The notes beneath the pieces are model-generated. The model worked only from the letters and a program-made list of their open reading frames with translations. It was not told the origin of the DNA and ran no database searches. The position numbers and the translations under genes were made by a program. A stretch of 64,000 bases of DNA from an uncultured Aquimarina sp. (GTDB taxonomy: Bacteria > Bacteroidota > Bacteroidia > Flavobacteriales > Flavobacteriaceae): positions 496,001 to 560,000 of the forward strand of contig NZ_CANLOZ010000004.1 in NCBI RefSeq assembly GCF_947492965.1, in the 5' to 3' direction. Of the stretch, positions 45,423 through 54,827 are shown piece after piece (the first letter of the stretch is position 1; every line of letters starts with the position of its first letter).

Positions 45423-46868
45423 CTACAATTTAAAAAAACTTACACAACCGCATGCTGCACCTATACCCAAAGGAGATGGAGCTCCGCTAGAACCAGTAAT
45501 AGCTCTGGAAGCAAATGCTGAAATAGGAGAAGTACTGGTAAAAAGATAGCTAAAAGTTCCATCACCATTATTGATGGTATTTACCGTATGATCTCCTAGT
45601 GTAAGTCCTGGGATACTGGCATAAGGAACATTTTGTAACCATATTTGATAATTAAATGCAACACTAGTAGCATTTCTGACTTGTAATTGGAAAGGATTCC
45701 CAGAACCATTCTGACCATCATCAAAGAAATTGATTACCATATCGGTTGTAGGAGTTCCAGTGGGTCCTGTTACTCCTGGATTTACTCTATAAGTAATTCT
45801 TCTATTGGTAATAACTGTACAAGATTTGTTGGATAAAATAACACCAACTCTACTTGTACTAACACAACCAGAGGTTGTATTCCTCGTTTCTGCATAATAA
45901 CTGCCTGCTACAGATGTAGAATAGCTTGTATTACCTGCTAATAAAAGGGTTCCTCCGGTAGCTGCATTGTACCAGTCCACAGTTTCACCTGCTCCAACAG
46001 TAGCAGTAAGTGTTCCGCTAATACCAAAACAAACCGTTTGATTGCCTCCACTTACCGGAGGATTTGGTGCTCCATTCACCACTACATCTATAGATTCTGA
46101 AATGCTATTAGAAAAGCTGTCGGTAATTGTTACCGTATACGTATATGTTCCTATGGCGGTAATACTACTTTCTGTAGGATCTTGTAAAGTAGAACTAAAA
46201 GAATATCCACCAGGCCCTGTTCCCGACCAACTAAAAGTAGCGCCACTACTACCAGCACCTCCTGGATTGGCAAATAAATTTAATGTTTGCCCTACACATA
46301 AAGGGCCATTAGAAGTAGGACTTACATTTAGAGTTCCCCCATTATTATTTATATCACCAAAATCATAATCTACTCCTCCGCCACCACCATTACAAGAAGC
46401 AAAAACGGTAGATCCTATGGTGATAGTTTTAGTGGCATTACAAGGATTATCTTCGGCTAAGTTACCTCCATTAGTAACTATAGAAGCATTAGCAGGAAGT
46501 GCTAAATCGGTATTATTACTAGTCCATTCTGCTATTCCTCCTGTGTTTAAGGTGATTAAAGGCGTGTCTATACTAGAATCTGCATCCACGAACATTGTTC
46601 CGGGACCAATAGAAAGCGAATTAAAACTATTTGGAATAGTAGAATTGATAGTTACTTCAGAATTTCCAATGATAGATATATCGTTGGTGCCAGCTACCTG
46701 ACCAGGATAGTTTGTAGCGGGTACCCAGGTGGTACCATTAAAAACTTCCCAGATAGCAACATTAGTCCAGTTACCATCCAAACCATTGGTTCTATAATCA
46801 TTTACTGACTGGGCAGATAATTGAAATAGACTCAATAATAAAAATAGGGGTAATAAAAATTTTACCAT
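45423..46868 (-). CDS. Secreted surface protein with PKD/Ig-like segments
   Basis: The 481-residue protein has a Sec signal (FLLPLFLLLSLFQLSAQS). An N-terminal beta-rich region, at about 20-160, resembles G8/pectate-type adhesin repeats (ISIIGNSEVTINS). A PKD/Ig-like unit follows near 190-265 (GPLCVGQTLNLFANPGGAGS), then a Gly-rich unit (GNQTVCFGISGTLTATVGAG). There is no clear type IX secretion C-terminal domain; it ends GAACGCVSFFKL. Function unknown, probably an adhesin. Confidence 0.6.
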   Translation of the reverse strand: MVKFLLPLFLLLSLFQLSAQSVNDYRTNGLDGNWTNVAIWEVFNGTTWVPATNYPGQVAGTNDISIIGNSEVTINSTIPNSFNSLSIGPGTMFVDADSSIDTPLITLNTGGIAEWTSNNTDLALPANASIVTNGGNLAEDNPCNATKTITIGSTVFASCNGGGGGVDYDFGDINNNGGTLNVSPTSNGPLCVGQTLNLFANPGGAGSSGATFSWSGTGPGGYSFSSTLQDPTESSITAIGTYTYTVTITDSFSNSISESIDVVVNGAPNPPVSGGNQTVCFGISGTLTATVGAGETVDWYNAATGGTLLLAGNTSYSTSVAGSYYAETRNTTSGCVSTSRVGVILSNKSCTVITNRRITYRVNPGVTGPTGTPTTDMVINFFDDGQNGSGNPFQLQVRNATSVAFNYQIWLQNVPYASIPGLTLGDHTVNTINNGDGTFSYLFTSTSPISAFASRAITGSSGAPSPLGIGAACGCVSFFKL

Positions 46869-47231
46869 ATGATATTTACAAGTAGGCTTCTAATACTAGA
46901 ACAACTAACTATTAGAAAGTCCTTAAAACATTACTAAATATTGGGTATATGGATTACTAGTAACAAGATGTGTGTTTGGTAAAAATAGAAATAAACTTTT
47001 AAAAGAGATTACGGAATTTGTGTAATAATTGTATGGTTTGTTGGTGTTTACTCTAGATTGATATATGATTAATATCAAAAAATAACTGGCTAGATGATTT
47101 TGATAGTAAAGAAATATTGATCCATAACTTCATATTGTTTTACATATAATAAAAAGGGTTCCACGATCTTGTTTCTAATAAAAATGGCTATCCTTTTTTA
47201 GAATAGCCATTTCAATTTATATGATGTGCGA
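46869..47231 (-). other. 363-bp intergenic region between two surface-protein genes
   Basis: There is no supported gene here. The part next to 46868 should hold the promoter of the secreted surface protein, and the part near 47182-47212 holds the terminator of the lipoprotein gene to its right. Confidence 0.5.
47182..47212 (-). terminator. Intrinsic terminator of lipoprotein gene
   Basis: AAATGGCTAT (47182-47191) pairs with ATAGCCATTT (47203-47212). On the minus strand it lies about 20 bases after the stop of the 349-residue lipoprotein gene and is followed by a T-rich run. Confidence 0.65.
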
Positions 47232-48281
47232 TTAGATCTGAACTTTAATATCTAAAGTGATGGATCCATCGTTACCATCGGTACCTGTGATATTAGTAAC
47301 TTTAATTACACCCTTTTTTCCGTATTGATCAGTAAATTCTAGGATATCTCCAACAGAAAGTTCAGTAGCTCTTTCAGTTGTAGCTTGGCTGATTCCATCT
47401 AAATCAGTAGCGCTTGTTACTGCATCAAAATCAATTAATGAAGTAGAAATGTAGAATTTATTAAGTTCGTCTTGTGCAACACCTGTTAATCCAGATACGT
47501 TAACTAACGGCGTACTAGCGTCATTATCGTCATCAAAAAGAGCTGGATAATCAGATGTAGAAGCTAGAGAAGCTTTTTGCGTAAATCCGTAGTAATATCC
47601 AAAATCCCAAAGCGCTGCAGTTTCTTCTCCTTCGCTTATTTTATACACTTCGTTGTTATAAACCGACATAAACGTATCCGAAGAACCATCACCAAGTGGA
47701 GCAGCTAATAAAGTACTGGTAAATGATTTAATTCCGTTAGCAGTGCTAGTACCGCTTCCGGTAATTGTGATAGTACCAACGGCAGTATCACCGATAGCAT
47801 TTCTTTTAGAAATATCTCTAAAATCTCCACGTCCCGTGGTAGCCCATATGGTATATACTATGTTACTATCAGCACTTGTTGGTACAGGAAAAGGAATAGC
47901 AAATTCAAATTCATCTCCATTGTCAGAAGATAAATCTAAAGAACCATCTTTTTTATCATCTACGGTAACACCACCAACTGCGAAATTGTAAGGTTCAGCA
48001 CCGAAATCTGAAACGTTTTGAGTTACGTACAAACGTCTCATAGTGTTCGATGATCTGAAAGCAACTTTTACTATTGCATTATTTCCAGAAACATTTGATC
48101 CGTCGATCATTACGGTTCTGTTGTCTGTACCTGTTTCGAAAACAGAAAGTTCTCCATCAAAAGTAACAGGATCTGTAGGGTCGATAAAAATGTCATCATT
48201 GCTATCACTACTACAACTAGTAATGAATAAAGTAATTGCTGATAACATGATAAATGATTTGAGTCTAAAAATTTTGTTCAT
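47232..48281 (-). CDS. Uncharacterised lipoprotein
   Basis: The 349-residue protein has a lipoprotein signal (IMLSAITLFITSCSSDSND). The mature part is beta-rich. It contains VKVAFRSSNTMRRLYVTQNV, a KEVYKI-EGEE-like central stretch and a C-terminal GDILEFTDQYGKKGVIKVTNI that resembles an OB or barrel strand pair. I do not recognise the family. It is a single-gene unit, with its own terminator at 47182-47212. Confidence 0.7.
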   Translation of the reverse strand: MNKIFRLKSFIMLSAITLFITSCSSDSNDDIFIDPTDPVTFDGELSVFETGTDNRTVMIDGSNVSGNNAIVKVAFRSSNTMRRLYVTQNVSDFGAEPYNFAVGGVTVDDKKDGSLDLSSDNGDEFEFAIPFPVPTSADSNIVYTIWATTGRGDFRDISKRNAIGDTAVGTITITGSGTSTANGIKSFTSTLLAAPLGDGSSDTFMSVYNNEVYKISEGEETAALWDFGYYYGFTQKASLASTSDYPALFDDDNDASTPLVNVSGLTGVAQDELNKFYISTSLIDFDAVTSATDLDGISQATTERATELSVGDILEFTDQYGKKGVIKVTNITGTDGNDGSITLDIKVQI

Positions 48282-48429
48282 TATGTAAGGTTTTATTTTG
48301 CCTCGAAATTATCACTTTTCATGTTAAAATATGGGTGTTGGTTACTCAAAAAATCTACGTTTTTTCTGCAAGAAACACATTAAATCGTTAAAAGGATTTT
48401 AGGGATTATTACGCTTTTAAGATCTTCAA

Positions 48430-49239
48430 TTAATGCCTTACTTTGTAACTTCCTGTTTTTTCGTCAAATAGGATAAGATCCTCCGGGAATAAAGAAGAAA
48501 ATGCTCTACATTGGATAAGTTCTTTTGGTCTTCCAAATTCAAAACCATCTGTGTTCATTACGATCATTTTATCACATAATTGTATGGCAAAGTCAATCTC
48601 ATGAGTCGAAAACAGTATTGTTTTCTGAGTTTCGAAGGCTAATCGTTTTAAAAGTTTCAGAATATAAGCCTTATGATATACATCTAGATGCGTAGTAGGT
48701 TCATCTAGCATGATAAATGGAGTGTCTTGTGCGATTGCACGAGCGATCAATACTTTTTGTAATTGTCCGTCACTTAATTCGAAACATCTTTTATTAACCA
48801 ACTTGGTAATATGGGTGACTTCAATCGCTTTTTGTATTTTTTCTATATCCTCATCCAGTAATTTTCCAACCCAATTTGTATAGGGCTGTCTGCCCAAAGC
48901 CACTAATTCTTGTACAGTGAGATTTTTTGAAGCTATTTGTTCTGTGAGTACGATGCTTAATTGTGAAGCAAGTTCTGAAGTTTTGTAGGTTCTAATTTCT
49001 TTGTCGGATAAAAAAACATCTCCTCTTAGCGCTGGTTGCACTTTAGAGAGTGTTCTTAATAATGTAGACTTACCAATACCATTGGCACCAACCAAGCCTA
49101 CAAGTTCACCTTCATATAGTTTTAGATTAATATCCGCAGCAACTACTTCGAGATTATTTTTATGGCGATAACCAATAGAAAGTCCTTCCGTTTGTAAAAC
49201 GATATTTTTATTTTCAGTATCGGCAGATGCTATCTCCAT
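48430..49239 (-). CDS. btuD: ABC transporter ATP-binding protein, cobalamin/iron-chelate type (BtuD-like)
   Basis: The 269-residue ATPase has Walker A GANGIGKST at about residues 54-62, signature LSDGQLQKV and Walker B FIMLDEPTTHLD. It belongs to the FepC/BtuD branch. It lies six bases after the BtuC-like permease. I name it btuD from its place beside cobalamin salvage genes; a ferric chelate role is the alternative. Confidence 0.85.
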   Translation of the reverse strand: MEIASADTENKNIVLQTEGLSIGYRHKNNLEVVAADINLKLYEGELVGLVGANGIGKSTLLRTLSKVQPALRGDVFLSDKEIRTYKTSELASQLSIVLTEQIASKNLTVQELVALGRQPYTNWVGKLLDEDIEKIQKAIEVTHITKLVNKRCFELSDGQLQKVLIARAIAQDTPFIMLDEPTTHLDVYHKAYILKLLKRLAFETQKTILFSTHEIDFAIQLCDKMIVMNTDGFEFGRPKELIQCRAFSSLFPEDLILFDEKTGSYKVRH

Positions 49240-49245
49240 AAGCTG

Positions 49246-50277
49246 CTAAAATAACATTTTTCGTTTTCTAACCAATAACCAAATAACAACCGGTGCACCT
49301 ATCAAAGAAGTAATCGCATTGATTGGTAAGGTGTATTCGGTTCCTGGTAGCTGAGAAACTGTATCACAAATTAACATAATCATGCTTCCTATTAATATGA
49401 CTGCTGGTATTAATGTTTTATGATCCGAAGTATGAAATAGTTGTCTGGTAAGGTGTGGTACTGCCAATCCTATAAAGGCAATCGGTCCTGCAAAGGCTGT
49501 AATGCTTCCTGCCAACAAACCTGTAGCCAAAATAATCAAGAAACGACTTTTTTTAATATTTAATCCAAGACTACGAGCGTAATTTTCTCCCAAAAGTAAT
49601 GTGTTTAGTGATTTGATTGAGAAAATTGCCAGTATCATCCCGATAAAAACAATTCCAGAAAATATGATAACATCTGTCCAGGATAAATTTCCTAAACTTC
49701 CGAATCCCCAAAAAATAAATCGTTGTAACTGTTCAGCAGGCGCGAAATAAGAAAGTACACTTACAATGGCAGCTGTAATACTACCAAACATCAATCCGAT
49801 GATGAGAATAGCCATGGTATCTTTTACTCTAATAGAAACGAGCATTACCAGAAATAGTACTAAAACACTTCCTAAACTTGCTGCTGCTACTAATCCCCAA
49901 TTAGAAACCAAGAATAATGCAGTACTTCCGCCGATAAGAGCGCTTCCTAAAATCAACAATGCTACACCAAGACTTGCTCCAGAACTTATTCCTAGTACAA
50001 ATGGACCTGCCAACGGATTTCTAAATAAGGTTTGCATTAATAATCCCGAAACACCTAATCCACTTCCTACGATAACTGCAGTAATAGCCTTTGGTAGTCT
50101 ATAATCAATTATAATATGCTTCCAAGATTCTTTTTCTACAGTGCCTCCAACTAAACTTTTTAAAGTATCTACCCATGGGATTAGAACAGATCCAAGACTA
50201 ATGTTTGTGATAAAACATAACAATAGTATGATAGTTATGATGAGAAAAACTGCTTTATATGATTTATTTGGGGTCAA
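49246..50277 (-). CDS. btuC: FecCD-family permease (BtuC-like)
   Basis: The 343-residue protein has about ten membrane helices and FecCD/BtuC signatures: SGLLMQTLFRNPLAGPFVLGISSGAS and GPIAFIGLAVPHLTRQL. The start directly abuts the stop of the BtuF-like gene. It moves cobalamin, or possibly an iron chelate, from periplasm to cytoplasm. Confidence 0.88.
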   Translation of the reverse strand: MTPNKSYKAVFLIITIILLLCFITNISLGSVLIPWVDTLKSLVGGTVEKESWKHIIIDYRLPKAITAVIVGSGLGVSGLLMQTLFRNPLAGPFVLGISSGASLGVALLILGSALIGGSTALFLVSNWGLVAAASLGSVLVLFLVMLVSIRVKDTMAILIIGLMFGSITAAIVSVLSYFAPAEQLQRFIFWGFGSLGNLSWTDVIIFSGIVFIGMILAIFSIKSLNTLLLGENYARSLGLNIKKSRFLIILATGLLAGSITAFAGPIAFIGLAVPHLTRQLFHTSDHKTLIPAVILIGSMIMLICDTVSQLPGTEYTLPINAITSLIGAPVVIWLLVRKRKMLF

Positions 50278-51417
50278 TTAGTTTAGTTTTTCAAAAAAAT
50301 AAGGTTCGTAATCTTTTAATAATTCTGGATGTGCTATTCGGATAATATCTTTTAGAATCAAATCAGGTCGCATAGGTCCTAATTCATAATATATCAATCC
50401 GCCTTTGGATCCAGTTTTTAGAGTAGAAGAATATACGGTTTTATTTTTAAAAGCTTCAAAAAAAGTATATCGATTGTTCTTTTCTTCTAGTTCTTTTAAG
50501 GATTTAGAAGATCCAGAACCTATCCAAAGCTCTGCATTTTGCGCTTTTTCTAAAACACTTTCAAAATTCAGCGCGATACTTCCTGTTTTTTGCGTGTCTT
50601 TCCACAAGTAATTGGTATTCGCATCTTTTAAAAATTTGGCTACATAACTGTTCCCTCCAGGAACATGCCATACATCTTTAAACATATTTCCTGATAAGAC
50701 TGTGGGAGTTTTTTCTGTATTTTTTGCCAGTGCAGCAGCTTTGGTATAGTCTTGTTCTATCTTGTTAAAAATACTATCAGCTTCTTTTTCTTTATTGTAA
50801 AATGCAGCTACAAACTTTATCCATTCTGCACGTCCTAATGGATGTTGCTCCATCCAAGAACCATTCATTACAACTGGGATTCCAGTTTTTTCCAGTAAAT
50901 CATACGTTTTGGTATCTCCAGTAGCAGAATATCCTATAATTATTTCGGGTGCTAGTTCTAAAGTTAGCTCTGTATTTAAATGACCATTATTTCCTAGTTC
51001 TAAGATAGATCCATTGTCTATTAAAGCACGAGTTTTTTCCGATGATATATAATCACAATGTGGAAAGCCTACTAATTTGTTTTGGAGTTGTAAATACTCT
51101 AACATCGGAATATCTGTAGTAGAGGTAACTACGGTTTTTTCTACTGGAATCTTTATGTAAGATACTTTTCCTTTTACATCAGGTTTTTCAGTTCCTTTTG
51201 GATATAAAATATAGGTAAATCCATTTTTTGCATCAGGCCAAGGAGATGTAATTTTAATTTCTTTATAGGTATCCTTGTTTTCTATGGTAAATCCAGTAGC
51301 GTAGGAGACTTGTTGAGGAACAAGTTCTTGTGCAACAGTAGAAGTAGTTTCTTTTTTCTCTTCTTTACAGGAAACAAAAAAAAGGTATGGTATTAATAGA
51401 AAACAAAATTTATTCAT
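50278..51417 (-). CDS. btuF: Periplasmic substrate-binding lipoprotein (BtuF-like)
   Basis: The 379-residue protein has a short lipoprotein signal (FCFLLIPYLFFVSCKEE, Cys17). It has the two-lobed helical-backbone fold of BtuF/FhuD proteins (PEIIIGYSATGDTKTYDLLEKTGI). It feeds the BtuC-like permease encoded next. Ligand by context: cobalamin; cobinamide and iron chelates remain possible. A 87-base gap separates it from the divergent PP-loop gene, and both promoters must lie there. Confidence 0.83.
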   Translation of the reverse strand: MNKFCFLLIPYLFFVSCKEEKKETTSTVAQELVPQQVSYATGFTIENKDTYKEIKITSPWPDAKNGFTYILYPKGTEKPDVKGKVSYIKIPVEKTVVTSTTDIPMLEYLQLQNKLVGFPHCDYISSEKTRALIDNGSILELGNNGHLNTELTLELAPEIIIGYSATGDTKTYDLLEKTGIPVVMNGSWMEQHPLGRAEWIKFVAAFYNKEKEADSIFNKIEQDYTKAAALAKNTEKTPTVLSGNMFKDVWHVPGGNSYVAKFLKDANTNYLWKDTQKTGSIALNFESVLEKAQNAELWIGSGSSKSLKELEEKNNRYTFFEAFKNKTVYSSTLKTGSKGGLIYYELGPMRPDLILKDIIRIAHPELLKDYEPYFFEKLN

Positions 51418-51504
51418 ATGAATTTAAATATTTTTCAAACTTCGAAATATTTTTTGAAAACCTGCTAAGAATTACCGTTAATTTGTACAACTTAATTTTT
51501 AGAT

Positions 51505-52152
51505 ATGTCTTTTTTATGTTCCTGGAGTGGGGGAAAGGATAGTTGTTATGCGATGCATATGGCGATAAAAGAAGGGTATTCTCCATCTGTTTTATTAAAC
51601 GTATTGAATGAGTATGGTGATCGATCTCGTTCTCATGGAATTCCAAAAGAGATTCTAAAAGCGCAAGCTAATGCGATGAGCCTTCCAATTCATTTTTTTG
51701 AAAGTAGTTGGGGTGATTATGAGCGTCTGTACATTGAAAATTTACAATCATTGGCCAAAAAATATAGTTTGCAATCTGCTATTTTTGGTGATATCGATAT
51801 CGAATCGCATCGTCAATGGGAAGAAAAAGTATCGAATGCAGCAAACCTAAAAGCGATATTACCCATTTGGCATCAGCCCAGAAAACAATTGGTTTTGGAT
51901 ATGATAGTGTATGGTATTGAAGCGATCATTGTTTCTTGTAATAATGATCTGGGTTCTGATTATTTAGGAAGAGCGATTGATCAAGAACTTATTCAGGATT
52001 TAGAATCTTTGGGGGTTGACGCTTGTGGCGAAAATGGAGAATATCATACCCTGGTTGTTAATGCACCACTTTTTAAGGAAAAGTTAAACGTACAAGTTGT
52101 AGAAAAAGAAACTTCTTCTAATTACAATTTTGCCAAGTTGGAGTTGGTATAA
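51505..52152 (+). CDS. Dph6-like PP-loop ATPase (ATP_bind_4 family)
   Basis: The 215-residue protein has the PP-loop CSWSGGKDSCYAM at residues 5-17. The conserved Dph6-type end DACGENGEYHTLVVNAPLF covers about 168-186, and NNDLGSDYLGR and IFGDIDIESHRQW lie between. Eukaryotic Dph6 amidates diphthine, but bacteria have no diphthamide, so the substrate here is different. It is transcribed divergently from btuF inside the cobalamin locus. I infer a role in an amidation or adenylation step of corrinoid salvage. This is context only. Confidence 0.8.
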   Translation: MSFLCSWSGGKDSCYAMHMAIKEGYSPSVLLNVLNEYGDRSRSHGIPKEILKAQANAMSLPIHFFESSWGDYERLYIENLQSLAKKYSLQSAIFGDIDIESHRQWEEKVSNAANLKAILPIWHQPRKQLVLDMIVYGIEAIIVSCNNDLGSDYLGRAIDQELIQDLESLGVDACGENGEYHTLVVNAPLFKEKLNVQVVEKETSSNYNFAKLELV

Positions 52153-52163
52153 ATTGATACTAA

Positions 52164-52682
52164 TTAAATTTTTACAACTTCTCCGTATTCTAATTTAATA
52201 CTAAAAGAATCTTTTAAGGCTATTTTTTGCAAATGAGAAAGTAATGCTCTGATAGGTCCGGCATGAGATATAATGACTGTTTTTTCATCGGCATTAGAGG
52301 ATAGATTTTTATAAAAGTCAAGAACTCTCTCTTGGAGCATTACATATGATTCTCCGTTGGGAACAGGAACATTTACAAAATCTTCCATCCATGGATTCAG
52401 CTCTTTTTTAGAGATATCATCCCATGCTTTTAATTCCCAATTACCAAAATCTAATTCTTGTAGTCTCATATCAAATATTATGGGAAGATTAAAACTTTCC
52501 GCAAGTAGTTTGCATCTTTTTAGCGGACTACTGTAGACTTTTGTAATTTCTTTTAGCGGGAGTTTGGTATGAATTTCGGATACTTCAGCGTCAAAACTAT
52601 CAGTAACATCCAGATCACTTTGTCCGTAGCAGATTCCTTTTTCTATGTTTGGGGTAGTATGTCTTACCAAATATATTTCCAT
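52164..52682 (-). CDS. cobC: Alpha-ribazole phosphatase-like histidine phosphatase (CobC)
   Basis: The 172-residue protein has the histidine phosphatase signature LVRHTTPNIEKGICYGQSDLDV with catalytic His8, and the second catalytic His in VIISHAGPIRALL. CobC removes phosphate from alpha-ribazole-phosphate in cobalamin assembly. The gene overlaps cobS, which supports the name over generic phosphoglycerate mutase. Confidence 0.88.
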   Translation of the reverse strand: MEIYLVRHTTPNIEKGICYGQSDLDVTDSFDAEVSEIHTKLPLKEITKVYSSPLKRCKLLAESFNLPIIFDMRLQELDFGNWELKAWDDISKKELNPWMEDFVNVPVPNGESYVMLQERVLDFYKNLSSNADEKTVIISHAGPIRALLSHLQKIALKDSFSIKLEYGEVVKI

Positions 52683-53428
52683 AATACGATAATACTTAGA
52701 TAAAAAACCACTTCACTCAATTGTTGCACCGCACCAGCACAGTCTCCTGTTTGGCCTCCGATCCATTTTTTAAATTTAGCAGCTAGAAACATTTTAGAAA
52801 TGTACATGGGTATAATCGCTAAACATATTAATGGATTAAAGAAAAACACGAGTGGAAGGATTCCAAACAATGTACTAAATAATAACATTGATAAGCTCAT
52901 GCTCTTAGCAGCAGGTTTCGCTTTGCTATCTTCCGTATCTCTGACATAAGGATGTGTGTAAATTAAAGTAGTCGCTATAAAACGACTAAGACTATGACCA
53001 GAAATTAAAATTAGCGGTATATAGGATGTTTCAGTTTCTCTTAATGCAGAAAATTTAATAGCGAGAACCAATAAAATTCCAACAGTACCATAGGTACCTA
53101 ATCGCGAATCTTTCATGATAAGAAGGATCTTTTCTTTGGTCCAACCACCACCAAAACCATCACAAACATCAGCAAAACCATCTTCATGAAAAGCTCCCGT
53201 GGTATAAATGGTACTCGCCATAGATAATAACAAGGCAATTTCTGTAGAAAACAACAAGGAAAAACCATAGAAGACAATAGCTCCAATACCACCAACAAGT
53301 ATTCCTACTAAAGGGAAATACTTAGAACTTTTCCGTAAATACTCTGGATCATGATTTACCCATTTTGGGCACGGAATTCTAGTAAAAAACATCAGAGCTG
53401 TGAAAAATATATGGATTTCTTTCTTCAT
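52664..53428 (-). CDS. cobS: Adenosylcobinamide-GDP ribazoletransferase (CobS)
   Basis: CobS joins adenosylcobinamide-GDP to alpha-ribazole. From the ATG at 53428 (MKKEIHIFFTALMFFTRIPCP) the protein has 254 residues, the family's usual length; an upstream in-frame ATG at 53518 adds a tail without homology-like features. Multiple membrane helices and the motif EDGFADVCDGFGGGWTKEK-L are diagnostic. It overlaps cobC. Confidence 0.93.
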   Translation of the reverse strand: MKKEIHIFFTALMFFTRIPCPKWVNHDPEYLRKSSKYFPLVGILVGGIGAIVFYGFSLLFSTEIALLLSMASTIYTTGAFHEDGFADVCDGFGGGWTKEKILLIMKDSRLGTYGTVGILLVLAIKFSALRETETSYIPLILISGHSLSRFIATTLIYTHPYVRDTEDSKAKPAAKSMSLSMLLFSTLFGILPLVFFFNPLICLAIIPMYISKMFLAAKFKKWIGGQTGDCAGAVQQLSEVVFYLSIIVLWKYIW

Positions 53429-53448
53429 GAAATAACTCTTAGGTTTTG

Positions 53449-53784
53449 TTACGAATTGATTGCTGTTGTTATATTTTGAGAAAAGTACTTCCAAAAAGGA
53501 ATAAAAGCAGCAATACATAAGACTATCGCTAGCAGTATTCCCAAGATTCCTATTTTATGTTTTTTTAAGGTAGCGATGACACCAAGATATATACTTAATA
53601 AAGAAAGGCTAACCGTTACCATTTTGAATAATCTGGTAAACGAAACAAGATCATTAATAAAAATAAATCGAATTTCTTTTCCGGTGATTAAATTATACTG
53701 TATTTCATGCATTTTTACATGGTATTTATATGCAAAGAAAAAACCAACCAAAGCAACGAGTATGGATAAAACACCTTTTTTCAC
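53449..53784 (-). CDS. Small membrane protein between cobT and cobS
   Basis: The 111-residue protein starts with GTG at 53784, four bases after the cobT stop. It has three or four hydrophobic segments (SILVALVGFFFAYK, VTVSLSLLSIYLGVIATL, ILLAIVLCIAAFIPFW). I do not recognise it. Its place in the cob operon suggests a membrane role in corrinoid assembly or transport, but the evidence is position only. Confidence 0.6.
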   Translation of the reverse strand: MKKGVLSILVALVGFFFAYKYHVKMHEIQYNLITGKEIRFIFINDLVSFTRLFKMVTVSLSLLSIYLGVIATLKKHKIGILGILLAIVLCIAAFIPFWKYFSQNITTAINS

Positions 53785-53788
53785 TTCG

Positions 53789-54826
53789 TTAAGATTCTGA
53801 AGTGTTTACAGATGCTTCTTCGAAGCTAGCCATGTTGTTTAGAAAAGCGATGGCAGAAGTTATTATTGGGTACGCTACAGCAGCTCCTGTTCCTTCTCCT
53901 AATCGCATGCCAAGATGAATTAGCGGCTTTTTTTCTAGAAAGTTTAGCATTTTCTGATGACCTTGCTCATTAGAAGTGTGTGCGAAAATACAGTAATCTA
54001 ATACATTTTCATACACGGCATTAGCAGCCAATAATGCAGCTGTAACGATGAATCCATCTATAAGAATAGTCATTTTTAATTCGGCAGCTCTAAGAATAGC
54101 ACCTGTTATCATTGCAATTTCAAACCCTCCAAAAGTAGCCAATGCTTCATTTGCTGATGCTGGTTTATATTTTTGAAAAACTGATTGCAGAACCGCTTGT
54201 TTTTTCTTTTTAGCATCTCCCTGAATTCCTGTTCCGGCTCCTACACATTCTTCAATGGATATTTTTGTAAAATAAGACATGAGTAATGCTGCAGCAGAAG
54301 AGTTTCCGATTCCCATTTCACCAAATCCGATAATATTACATCCATCATTATAAACCTCGGTTACCAAAGAAGCTCCCGTTTGTATAGCTTTGCAACATTC
54401 ATCGCGAGACATTGCAGGTTCGTTCTCGTAATTATTAGTACCATATGCAATTTTAGCATCAATTAGTCCTTCTATTTGATCAAAGTCATGGTTTACGCCA
54501 GCATCTACAATTTTAAGATCAATATGATGTTGATTACAAAAGGCATTGATAGCAGCGCCTCCATGTAAGAAGTTGTATACCATTTGTTGTGTTACTACCT
54601 GTGGATAGGGATTTACTTCTCCTTTTTCTGCAATACCATGATCTCCGGCAAAAACCAAAATTGTTGGTTTATTAAGGCTGGGGGCACTAGTTTGTTGGAT
54701 AAGCCCTATTTGTAATGCAATTTTTTCAAGAATACCTAATGAACCTACTGGTTTGGTTTTCAGATTAATTTTATGTTGAATCTTGTTTTCTAAGGACTTA
54801 TCTAGAGGTGTTATGGTAAAATTCAT
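53789..54826 (-). CDS. cobT: Nicotinate-nucleotide-dimethylbenzimidazole phosphoribosyltransferase (CobT)
   Basis: The 345-residue protein activates the lower ligand as alpha-ribazole-phosphate. Typical motifs are LDKSLENKIQHKINLKTKPVGSLG, VFAGDHGIAEKGE and GFGEMGIGNSSAAA. The C-terminal active-site motif is LGMRLGEGTGAAVA, where the Glu is the likely base. It lies one base from cobU. Confidence 0.95.
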   Translation of the reverse strand: MNFTITPLDKSLENKIQHKINLKTKPVGSLGILEKIALQIGLIQQTSAPSLNKPTILVFAGDHGIAEKGEVNPYPQVVTQQMVYNFLHGGAAINAFCNQHHIDLKIVDAGVNHDFDQIEGLIDAKIAYGTNNYENEPAMSRDECCKAIQTGASLVTEVYNDGCNIIGFGEMGIGNSSAAALLMSYFTKISIEECVGAGTGIQGDAKKKKQAVLQSVFQKYKPASANEALATFGGFEIAMITGAILRAAELKMTILIDGFIVTAALLAANAVYENVLDYCIFAHTSNEQGHQKMLNFLEKKPLIHLGMRLGEGTGAAVAYPIITSAIAFLNNMASFEEASVNTSES

Positions 54827-54827
54827 G

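Noticed and set aside
51410..51646. Minus-strand ORF overlapping the btuF start and the PP-loop gene
   Set aside because: It lies opposite the conserved PP-loop coding sequence and has no recognisable features.
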